DNA from: Ophiothrix spiculata
Lineage: Eukaryota > Echinodermata > Ophiuroidea > Amphilepidida > Ophiotrichidae
Length of the DNA stretch: 21,179 nucleotides
Assembly (NCBI GenBank): GCA_000969725.1
Contig: JXSR01S011415.1
Reading direction: 5' to 3' (one strand)
This document shows, piece by piece, positions 1 to 10,800 of the stretch (position 1 is its first letter; each line of letters starts with the position of its first letter). The translations under genes were made by a program, and so were the position numbers. The notes beneath the pieces were generated by a model. It made no database searches and had not been told where the DNA came from. It worked only from the letters and a program-made list of their open reading frames with translations.

Positions 1-1312
1 TTTTTTTTTACTTACATTGTAAATACGGGACATCCCGTTTTTAGCGGGCTTTTAAGGGTCGAAATACGGGAAATCCCGCAAAATACGGGACAGTTGGCAG
101 GTATGTATATCCTCTTTTGGTTTGGCACTACTTTTTATTCAATTGACACAATTTTCATTTTCTGTCAACCCATATAGGCCCCTATCTCAAAACTTCTTAG
201 GGTCGATTCTTAGTTACTTCTTCCCATAGAATATTCTAAGCCAATTTTGTGCAATATTTATTCGTTATTCAATAAAATCTCACACATATCTATGTAAAAC
301 TTAGTAAAAACTACTATTTCATGATAGAATATTCGACACGGTGGCCAATAAAAAAGTATTCTACACGATATCATCAAATCCCCGTTCTAATCCCAAGGTG
401 CATTAGGGTATAAAGGGAAATAATTTAAACACGGATAGTTGTTGCATAGAATTTCTGTCTACCAAAAACTTTGAACCAACCCTTAATCAAACTTGTATGT
501 TTCCTGATAATTTTAGTAGCATATATCAGAAAAGATCTTTCCTGATTATATTAATTATTTTCTATAAGATTATTTTATGTCTTTATAATTTTCTCTTGAA
601 ACATGACCAAATTGAGAATTTTAAAATATTTTGTATTTCTAATTAAAAAGTACATCGTGTGTTCTTTATAGTCTCGTGCAAATGAGACTTTGAAAGAAAA
701 ACTTCAGACTAAAAATACACTTCACAAATAGAATTTGTCCATGACAGTTCACAAGGTAAAACCAGTCAGGCATACTATGTTGCCATGGCATTGCCTAGCA
801 ACAATATATGGAAAGTAAGCAAAGTTGAAAATGAAGAACAATGTTCATACAATGAACTTGATCATGGGCCAATTTTTCCAAAATTGTTGGAGGTTAAATT
901 TGAAGGCAAATTTTATTGTGTTCAAGGAAGTTCACTTTGTTCAAATTTTTGCAGGGTTCATTTAAAAATAAATAAAATTGTTCGTTCAAATAAAATTTAG
1001 GTTGATTTGGTAAATTTTGGTAACAAAATGTCCAATACTAATAATCTACCTTTAATGTTTTCTGGTCCCTTGTTTCATGCATTGACTTAAATGAATAAAC
1101 ATGGTGACAATAATGCATAATTATCTCTACTACTATGTTAGCTTACAGTCTGGCCTAGATTACACAGTTAACTGATTGCAGTTGTGTTGCTTTAAGCACA
1201 TCAAGTTGAAAGGGGGTGCCCACTGCCTACTGCCATTTCAGCAATATGTATGAGCAAAGGTTTTCAAAATACCCCTAAACAAATTTTAGCTTACCTTAAA
1301 AAACCCATCCAA
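1..1312. other. Non-coding: intron 5 or 3' part of the Pax locus
   Basis: This lies downstream of the exon 5 donor. The next Pax exon must begin with two bases that complete the codon split at 1606, and I could not find a convincing one here. The stretch is AT-rich, with only short chance ORFs (for example 785-1000 on plus, with no recognisable motif). The first 110 bases are repeat-derived. Confidence 0.5.
22..106. repeat. Edge of an interspersed repeat with TACGGGA/TCCCG words
   Basis: The words AATACGGGA, ATCCCG and ATACGGGACAG recur with opposing orientation (tacgggacatcccg, tacgggaaatcccg), making short hairpins, and end in cagttggcaggtatg. This resembles the terminus of a non-autonomous DNA transposon, truncated by the window edge. 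The family is not identified. Confidence 0.45.
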
Positions 1313-1492
1313 CACCTGAAAAAGATCTTGCTCAGGGACACTACACAAGTTGCCCACCAGTTTGGAACCCATGGCTAAAAATCCCCAAGACTCAGTCGAG
1401 GCACTACACACACAATCAACCAGATTCGAAACCATGTTTTCTAAGTGAATGCCCAAAGAACCACGGACCTAGTATTATACCACAAGGCCATG
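1313..1492 (-). repeat. tRNA-derived SINE, minus strand
   Basis: Read on the minus strand from 1492, there is an A-box-like TGGTATAATACTAGG, then a B-box-like GGTTTCGAATCTGG about 45 bases later, followed by a tail with GTCCCTGAGCAAGATCTTT. That tail resembles the TCCTTGGGCAAGrCACTTT block found downstream of the tRNA head in many animal SINEs. The head does not fold as a complete tRNA and has no clean anticodon arm, so it is a repeat rather than a tRNA gene. Confidence 0.5.
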
Positions 1493-1605
1493 CCTGTCCC
1501 TTTCGGTATGATTTAATGAACTGAAATAAGTGAAAATGACAAATTGATAATGTGATGGCCTACGAAAGTGCCCCCACCCCCAGGATTTGATACGTTGCAT
1601 CTTAC

Positions 1606-1824
1606 CTTCCTTTTTGATCATTAGCTTTGCCCTCTCAATATCGACTTGACTCGGTGATGCTAATAAACTTTTGATGGTGTACATAGGTGAAATACGGTTG
1701 GGCTGTGTGGTTACTTGCTGGGTCAGAGGTAAATGTGATGCCACGGAAGTTCCGCCTACTGCGGCGGCCATTTGTAAGAAAGCGGAGGGATACTGGGCGG
1801 CGAGTTGTGGGTTACTGAGAATAC
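1606..1824 (-). CDS. Pax: Pax coding exon 5 with degenerate octapeptide
   Basis: The exon encodes residues 198-270 plus one base. The residues are Ala-, Gln- and Ser-rich ([21 protein letters not shown]), followed by [19 protein letters not shown] lines up with the Pax octapeptide, an eh1-like Groucho-binding motif usually written YSINGILG or HSIDGILG, but it lacks both glycines. A charged stretch, [13 protein letters not shown], precedes the donor GAAG/GTAAGA. The acceptor that keeps the frame open from exon 4 is TTGTAAAG/GTAT (exon start 1824). A second AG ten bases further in (TTCTCAG/TAAC, exon start 1814) would put the join in another frame and reach a stop after about 19 codons. The exon identity is good; the exact acceptor is less certain. 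Confidence 0.75.
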
Positions 1825-4800
1825 CTTTACAATGAAAGCAGATATAAAGACGACTGTTAACACAATGTAAAATGATTTAATTTCTTGAGGGACATTTTTT
1901 TGCAAAGTTAGTGATGAGAAATTAACAAAGTTCTTTAGACTGCTTTTGCACATCCAATATTCAATCTGATTTTAACCCAATACAGTTATTTGTGGTGTAT
2001 CCCAAGCACAAAATAGTGATCTGGTCAATGATGGAAAATATTTCATACGTATCAGGGCCAGTGTCTGATTGCTTTTTTAAATTTATGAAAGTTGTCTATC
2101 CCTACGGAAAAATGTTTCCGGTTTTGCAGTTTTATATATTTTTCCGGTTTTGCAGTTTTATATTGATGTCTGTGCACCATGAATTTCAAATAAACAATAT
2201 ATCAAATCTGCACGCAAGTTCTCAATTTTATTATTTTGAAAAAAAACAAACTTGAGCTGCAAAATTAAAGGCTTAGGCTTATACAGTTACTAAATTTGGT
2301 GGGAATCATTATAAATTACAAATTGCCATCAGCAGGATCTTGTTGAAGATTTGATTAAGCTATTTGAAAATAAAAATCAAATTTTATGCTTCACGATATT
2401 TGTGATATCAAAGCTTTTCCAAAGTCCAAATGAAGCGCATTACAGTATTAAAGGTGTGTATTCCGATCACTTTCACTCACAAAATCAAATTGGAGATTTT
2501 GATACCACATGAAAGAGCATGTTTTTCTCATAACCCCTGTAAAATTTCACAACCATATTATGTTTCGTTAAAGAGATATTGTCAAAAAAGGGCTGAATTA
2601 TACTGCTATATTATGTTAACAAAAATAAAGCTTTTTTGCCTGTGGCATTAATTTGGCTCAAGGTATATGAATGAAACTTTACAATTGTCTTTTTTATGTA
2701 GGTGATGACCCTTCATTCAAATACGGAAAAAGTATATGTCAAATCTTTCACAAGATCGGAACACCTACCTTTAAGTGTGACAAATCTAAAGTGACATTTA
2801 TGCAGTGTTTGTAAGATTTATTGCAATTTCTTAAAAACAAAAACTGAGTACCATTTTGAGATTTATTGGATTTTGAAAACAGGCCTCTATACATTATCAT
2901 AACAATTTTATTCTGAAGAAAAGTAACAAACACAATCAAATACATGCATAGACCTACAATCAAATATCAGACAGTAGTGACAAAAATCACACAACTGTCA
3001 CTGGCTATAATAGTGAATGACACTGTTTCAATACCTATCTAGTCAGACATCAACATTTAGCTATAAATTAGCAATGTCATGCCAGTCATTAATCAAAGGC
3101 AGTGAGCTAGCTCACAGATTAGTCATTTCTATGGCAATCTTAGATCCCATCATAGAGTAAAAAGCACTTGGTGTGTTATGAGTGTTCACATGTACTTGAT
3201 CATATACTTATACTTTTCAAAAAGTAGCGCTAGTCAGTATATCCTTTGCTCATAACACTAGCAAACAAGTGGACTAGTTACTATCTCAGGTTCATTGCAT
3301 GTACACATGTACAAAAAATAAATTGCTGGTCAGACTTGCTGTGCGTGTACAAAACTCATTGCGCATTTTCAAGCATTTTCAAAAAGTAGCTTTAGCCGGG
3401 AGCTTTAGTAAATAATATCTGTTGCACTCATAACACAAATCTCGGAAGAGTTACATAATCAGACACTTTTCAATTAAGTTGAGCTTTTCAAAGATACAGG
3501 GACTAACTATTAGCATTTGTTCACATTCCTGTTATTATAATGAACAACAAGGGGTGATTTATAATACAAAAGGTACTTTCGATGAAATATTTCCAGGGTC
3601 TCTGGTTTGTACCAGTTGAAAAAATAATGAACATCTTTTTTACTGACAAAAGTTTGTAACATGACTCAGGTGACTAATAGTTCATGCTTTGAGTAATTTC
3701 ATTTTTTTTCTGGGGGGGGGGGTACAGGAATTTACAAATTGGTCAAACCAATTAAATTTTAGCAAGGACACTTGACAATTCCTATCAAATCATGAAATTT
3801 CAAATTTTCCAAATATTGTTTGGAAATTATCTTGCTTACCTGCTGAAATAGCTGCTTGCTGTGTAAAGTTAGGTGCCAAATGGGCTAACCTCTGTGGATC
3901 CACCATGGTAGGGGGTGACTGGTCCCCCTCCTCACTGTTGGGGGAACATGGACGGGCCTTGGTAGTCAGGGAACCTTCTGGAAGCACCTGACCATTTATG
4001 ATTTTATTTCTTAAAATTCTGTAAAATATCAAAATATATTCCAACATATGTCAAGCAGATATTGAAAAAAATGTTTATCCATTTATTTTTAATTTCCAAA
4101 AACATGTTCTTTACGATATCAGCAGTTAACATGTTTTAAATAATGAATCAACAATAATGCATTTAATGATATTCGCCATTTATTTCAATAAAATTGTCCA
4201 CTATACACTCAATCCCCAATCATTCAAATCAAGTAAATTGTCCACTATACACTCATTGCCAATCATTCAAATCCAGTGATAAGAATCGTTTAATTATTGC
4301 ATGCAGGGTCAGCACAGAGTTTGTGTGTACCCATCATGCATTGCTTCCTATGGGATTTTTTGTGTACAGGACATTAAATGTGAATATATATAGTTTGTGA
4401 TCAGACATGCCAAAAATGCAAGATTTTAACAATTAACATAAAATTTATTTCAGGCCGTTTCATCACTAACTACTCACATAATTTCCTCTTCAATAATCCA
4501 TAGGAAGCAATGCATGATGGAAGCATGTTTTGTATTTTGGTCAGCATAATGTACATAATATAATATGGGGCATAATCAGTGACGGTGCAGTGAAGTTACA
4601 AAAAAACAAATCAATACAAATCTAATCACATTAACTTTAATAGTTGTACTAATTTATAAAAATTGTTTTAAATTGATAAGTGTAAGAATACAAACATTGA
4701 CCAAAATTGGGCACACCTATAATATCAATGAACTAAAACAGCTTTGGAACTCACAGGTTTATTAATTGACATTATGTATGGGTTTGTTTCCAAGATGACT

Positions 4801-7800
4801 TCATTACTGGGTCTAGGTGTGGTTCAATAAGTTTGGCCCCTACTTTTGATTTGAATTGGTATGCAAACAGACAGATGTAATTGAAAGAAAAGGAAAGTGA
4901 TTTGAAATGGAATGAGTAAGGGTTAGCACGGTTATGTTCCTCTATTGTTTGATACTGTAAGGATCAAAAACTGGGCACGAAAAGTCAACTTCATGTCCTG
5001 CAGGTGAATTTGTTTAAGGAAGTGAGAAAGTGTAAACATGTAAGTTGTGAGAGTAATTAAATAGTATTAAGTGATGCAAAACATGTAATCCGTAAAAGAG
5101 CTTGTAGTTTTGGATATAATGAAAGCTGTGTTTGTAAAGTTTCAAAATCAAAAGGCAGGTATTTACACTGACTTACATATTTTGCCATTTTGGGGCATTG
5201 CCATTTGGGTGGCTTTACCAGAATAAATTTGAATACACTCTTAGAACCTTTTGATCTTAACAGAGGCAAACTTGATGCTGATTAAAGATGAAGTGTTGCC
5301 TAATCAGCATATTATTTGGTAAATTGATGTGATGAAGTTTGACGATTGGGCTCTCCACACTGACAAATCAATCTGTACTTCGCACATAAAGATGAATGTA
5401 GATTAAACTGAACTTCAGCAAATGTTCGCACGAGCGTAACAGACTGCGTGTGCACATACGCGTAGTTGAGCACGCACACACCAAACATGTCAATTGCACA
5501 CCTGGAGTAAAGTCATATTGACGCGTGACGGTGTGAACACAATATGCACTTCAAAAATCTACATTCATCTAGATGCATCTACATTTGACACTTCTGTGTG
5601 GAGAACCCCATTAAATTGTCTAATTCAGGAACACTTATTGCAAAATTTTATTACTTAGAAGAATGTGGGAATTTGTGTGGATGGATTCTTTTTGAAAGGT
5701 CTTCCTTTCTTTTGTTGGTTTTATCGGTAGGCCTATATACATAAAAATGCACTTCTTCAACTTAATGTGAGATGGATATTTACCAACGGCATGCCAATAT
5801 TCTGTATGGTCATACTTATTCAGGGTTGAAAGGGGGTCACTTTTAGCCTTATTAATCATCCAACAAATTTAGTATTCTATAACACCATCATGGCAACCTA
5901 TTTAACCTTTGTGAGCTTTAAATGATTTATGGATATTTGGGAGTATGGACTGCGCCAAACACTCCAATCCATCTCGACCCATCACTTTAAAAATGTATAA
6001 TTCCACAAGGCATTGATAGCACTTACCTGTTAATAGAGCTAACGCTAGGTACTGTTTCCTTAGAACACACCCCGTCATTTATGAGTTGTTCTTTGATCTC
6101 CCAAGCAAAGATTGTGGGATTCTCACGTTTGTAGTTGGCAATCTTCTCCACCACATCTGGTGTGGCAACTTTTGGTTTGCTTCCACCGATGATACCCGGT
6201 CTTATTGAACCAGTTTCATAATATCTGTAACAAATTGGAATTACGTCACATAGAAAAAAACAACTTCAGTCCCATCACAAACTTGACATAAAAGCCTATA
6301 AGGTTTCTGTCAACATGCCTTATATGTCACTATTTTTGTCGACATAAAGCACATGAATTCTCATTTGCCGACAAAATTGGGTAAGTAAAATTACCTAAAA
6401 ACTGGCATTCATTCAAATTGGAAAATAATGGAACTTTTTACGGGGATGGGGCGGACAATTGAGTTACATCTACATGCAAAAGTATGGAATTTTACGGGGA
6501 TTAATTTTACACACTGTCCATTTGGATTCTCCATAGACCTTGCAAGAATCTTGACTCTATTCTATTCAGTTTGCTTGAAATATTCTAGGTATTCTCATGG
6601 AAATTATATAGGAGAATCTGTACCTGCCGCCATCTTGTTGTCGCTCATGGAGCAGTGTTATTGTATCTCCGGATCTGTTCGGAGTTTGGCCCGATATCCA
6701 AGAAGATCACGCAAATCTTCACTAGACTCATAAGTAAAGCACATGCATTTTATTTCACATGCAAACCAGGCCTGCGTTTCAAGTAACGTCTATTGCGACT
6801 TGCTCTGATCAAAGTACACCAATTTTCCTGCTAATCCATTGCGAATTCCTAAAGTGGTATCCTGAGACGAAAAATGCTGCAAGGTACAATAACTAACCCT
6901 CCATGAGCGACAATCCAAGATGGCCGCCATCTCATAGGATTTACACGAAGGCCAAATCAAAAGGCAGAGTCACAGATTCCTCTTTATAATTTCCTCAAGT
7001 GGTTATTCTACAGATAATCTAACTGGAACCTTTGTGCACACAAGTCACAAGGAGGAGGCCTGTGGACTCTTGCTGAAAATTTCAGGTCAAACTCTGGCAA
7101 CTAAATGGTAATTTGACTGAAAATGCGGCTATAGAGGAAGTCAAGCACTGTTCCTTGCTTACGCCAAATTTTGCGGCAAAAATGTAAGATGCGTATTGCG
7201 TTGTAGTCAAGTACTATTAGCGCGATGCTGAACGCAGAGCTGGGTTATTTCGCACTCGCGCAGCGTTGGTCCAGACATGGCGCCTGCGTGGCGCATTCCC
7301 ATAACTTAGCCGAATTTTTAATGTGCAAATAGACAAGTTTCCTATCTGGACTTTCTTTAATCTATGTTCCAGGTATGTAGCCTATACACACAACCTCTTA
7401 CCTGACGAGAATTTTACTGACACAGCCATGCGAGACTTTGAGTTGTCTTGAGATGTCACACGGTCTAACACCTTGCTGTGCCATGTCTACTATCTGCTGC
7501 CTGATGGCTTGAGGTAGAGGCCGACCGTTGGCAAACTGGCCGCCCAACTGGTTCAGAGCTTTCTCTGCTTCAGTCATTGGTACTGAAACAAGAAAGTACA
7601 AATGTTTGATTAATCAATTATATAGTCAGGTTTTAAAAAAATGTCATCCGATGTGATTAATTAGCTGAGTCTATTTGAATATTGAGTTATTTACATACAA
7701 TTGGGGATATCAACACTCGTCTTCAATAGCCTTATTCTGTGACACATTTCTTGAGGAAGGAGTTGGTGGTTACCACCCCCTCTTATTTTTAGATTGACAT

Positions 7801-10800
7801 GTCAAAAGTTTAGTTGTTTGTTACTAGTTATAATAGTATAACTTAGTGTCTGCTCTTACCAAGATCATGAAAATCGGCCAAGGCTTTACCTAACTATGAT
7901 ACTTCTAACAAAAATATGATTTTTGGCAGAAATGGCTACAGGTACCATTTACAAATTTTGTTTAAAAGTGCAGTCGGATTTTCATCAAGTATTTTGCTAT
8001 TAATAAATAAAGGATAATTCTAACATGTCCTGTGAGTTTCAGACACATAATATGCAGATATTTTTCAAATTTAAGGAGATTGCCACCAACCCCTACACTT
8101 TGACGGCCTACACCCAGTATACCCATCTTAGGTCATATCCCTGATTTTTTCCCATCAAAATGACCCCATAAGAAAATACTTAAGGGCACAGTTATAACCC
8201 CTCATTTTCTGAAATATTGTATGCCTTGTAACTCAGCAACCGATAAGTATCCCCATATAAAAGTATACATTTCTAGATGTGGATTTTCATGTAGAAGATG
8301 ATGGTTAGGTCAGTTTTGGACCAAAATGTATGATTTTGGACCAAGGTCCAAAAAACCCTTGTTTTTGGACCACTATATTTACAAACAACCTAACTAAATT
8401 TTGAAAAAATAAAAGTTGGACCTCGGATGCTTTTCAGAATCTAGAAACACATGTCTAGGAACGCATTTTTCAAATTTTTGATTTTTACCTTACTTTTTGA
8501 AATATTGCCAAAAATAGGCCTAAAATAGGCCAAAAATGACAAAAAAATCATTTTGAGCCAATTTTGGACCTCTTTTTGGCAATATTTCAAAAAGTAAGTC
8601 AAAAATCAAAAATTTGAGAAATGCGTTCCTAGACATGTGTTTCTAGATTCTAAAAAGCATTCGAGGTCCAACTTTTATTTTTTCAAAATTTAGTTAGGTT
8701 GTTTACAAATTAATGGTCCAAGAACATGGGTTTTTCGGACCTTGGTCCAAAATCATACATTTTGGTCCAAAACTGACCTAACCATCATCTTCTACATGAA
8801 AATCCACATCTAGAAACGTATACTTTTATATGGATTTACTTATCCGTTGCTGAGTTACAAAGCATGAAATATTTCAGAAAATGAGGGGTTAACTGTGCCC
8901 TTAAATGCCCAGGGTCACTTTGTTTTGTGTTACCCCAGTACTGTGCAATCAGTGATATTAGACCGTTAGGATGATTGGTACCCCCCACACGTCCCTTGTT
9001 CCTTTATGCAGAAAAAGGTATCCATTTATAAGATTTTTGAGAAATAGAGGTCCATTTCCCAAAACCTTTTTGAGTATTTGCATGGAAATTTTGGAACAAA
9101 AAACATACGTATGTTTTGAGATAATATGTTTGTAATAAATGGACCCCATGTCTAAGGATTTCTAGAAAAAATCTGGGAAGTCTACAGATTCCTATCCTAT
9201 TGGAGCTGCTCAGCCCTGCTTGCCTGATATGCAGAAGTCCCAATCCCCAGCATGTCATGTGTGTAGCACAGTAAATCAGGTCTTCTTCAAATTGCAAATT
9301 ATAATATGGATCACTTCAAATGTTATTGCTTCAGTTACTGTCAGGATATTCACTATCAATTTATTCTTCACCGACTGTTAATCATCTTGTAACTACTGTA
9401 CAGATGCAATGTATGACTCAAACATAACCTTTACCCCCATAACTTTATTGGTCTATGATCAGATTCATGAAACAGAATGTATAGGTCTACTTTTGGTTCA
9501 TAAAGTTTTAGTATAAAGTTTAAGCCTAATTGGTTTATCCCAGGGGAAAAAAATAAACAGGAGAGAAAGAAAGGGAAAAGAAAAGAAATGAGGAAAAATG
9601 AAAAATAAAGAGATGAGGAAAAAAGGAAAGAAAAGGGGGAAGGGAAAAGAGATAGAGAAAAGTGAAAGAAAAGAACAGGGTAAAGAGAAAGGAAGGAAAA
9701 AGAATAAGGGAAGGTGAAAAAAAGAGAGGACAGAAAGAAGAGTTACTTAGAGGTGCAAAGGGGCATGTTTCAACCATGTGTCGCCTTAGGGGGAGGGGCG
9801 CTGAAATGACATTGAAAAAATAAAAATTGACAATATTATAACTGATAGGCTAAATTGACAATAATAACTAGAGGCTATTTTTTTTTGGGGGGGGGGGGGG
9901 ATAGGTAACTGGCAAGTTAAAAAAAAAAGGCAGTTATGGAACAAGCGAAAAAAATGTGAGTTACCCCACACGAAGTTACGCCAAGTCCCAGTGGGAGGAA
10001 ACTCGCTTTTTTAACTCCTGGTGGTACTTGTTGTAACTCACTTCTAGGACTTGGTGTAATTCCGTGGGGGTAACTCGCTTTTCGTTCTGGTATGCCTAAA
10101 ATTTGTTTAACCCATGCTTTTTACGGCCACAAGATACCCTTATCATACTATAATTCACAGGATGGGCACTTTGTTTGTTCGTTAGTTTGTAACTCCACCT
10201 TGACCCCACCTGGACCGAATTTGGACCACCAACAGCAATTGGCCTCCTGAGTGTTTTAAAGGGGCCCAGTTGAGGTCAGTCAAGCATAAGGTCATCAAAG
10301 GTCATTCTGAGGTCAAGGCCTAAAATTGACAGGAGAGTTGACCCAAAGGTCATCCCAGGCCATTCCAAGATTACTGCCATAACTCAACCCTACCTTGACT
10401 AAACTTCGACCATGCACAGTATTTGGTCCTCGTGTATTTTAATGGTGGTCCAGATAAGGTCGTCCAAGTTAAAATGTCAATCCGAGGTCAAAAATATAAA
10501 TTGTTTAACCCTAACCATACTACACCACACAATACAACATCCAGGTCGTATGGTCCAGTAACCTGAACATAGTGAAGACCTGTAAGTGAGTAGCCTGCTA
10601 TAACATACAGGCTGTACACTAGTAATGAAATACACCAATACAAGATCAGAATAGTGTTGCCCACTGGACCAAAGTATTCTTTGACTGGACCATACAAGCT
10701 GCGTTGCATGGTGTTGTCTGTTCTAGCAAAGTATTCTAGCATATCTCACTGCCTGTCTTGTATGGCCTGGGTGTTATCCAGGAAATACCTCTTCAAGGGT

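Larger units (their letters stand above)
1825..3839 (-). other. Pax intron 4
   Basis: The intron between exons 4 and 5 is about 2.0 kb. It is AT-rich with no supportable coding sequence. It holds a 26-bp tandem duplication (2115-2164), a 14-bp perfect palindrome (gtgagctagctcac, 3102-3115), a diverged direct and inverted repeat cluster at about 3165-3445, and a run of eleven G near 3711-3721. An undetected small exon here is possible and would alter the exon 5 frame. Confidence 0.6.
4019..6026 (-). other. Pax intron 3
   Basis: This intron of about 2.0 kb interrupts the paired domain at SSIN/R. No coding potential is supportable. It contains a 43-44 bp tandem duplication, an exact 23-bp inverted repeat and a MITE-like element, listed separately. 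The remainder is unique-looking AT-rich sequence. Confidence 0.8.
6225..7401 (-). other. Pax intron 2
   Basis: This 1.18-kb intron separates the two halves of the paired domain. It holds an inverted repeat with GCCATCTTG..GTCGCTCATGGAG words (6627-6930) and one copy of the long-TIR element (about 7005-7367), whose right end stops about 35 bases from the exon 2 donor. The 101-codon plus-strand ORF at 6428-6733 crosses the repeat and is not credible. Confidence 0.8.

Noticed and set aside
1..1605. Search for a homeodomain or further Pax exon
   Set aside because: No WFxNRR-type sequence or phase-compatible conserved exon was found on the minus strand; downstream exons are probably outside the window.
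1756..1953. 65-codon minus-strand ORF over exon 5 in another frame
   Set aside because: It is a shadow of exon 5. Its only possible relevance is as the tail produced by the alternative acceptor, noted as a finding.
4191..4277. CRISPR-like short repeats
   Set aside because: Only two adjacent units without spacers, in an animal intron; it is a simple tandem duplication.
6428..6733. 101-codon plus-strand ORF
   Set aside because: It overlaps an inverted repeat within Pax intron 2 and has no recognisable features.
9535..9777. 80-codon minus-strand ORF rich in Phe, Ser, Leu and Pro
   Set aside because: It is the complement of the homopurine tract; the apparent hydrophobic protein is a composition artefact.
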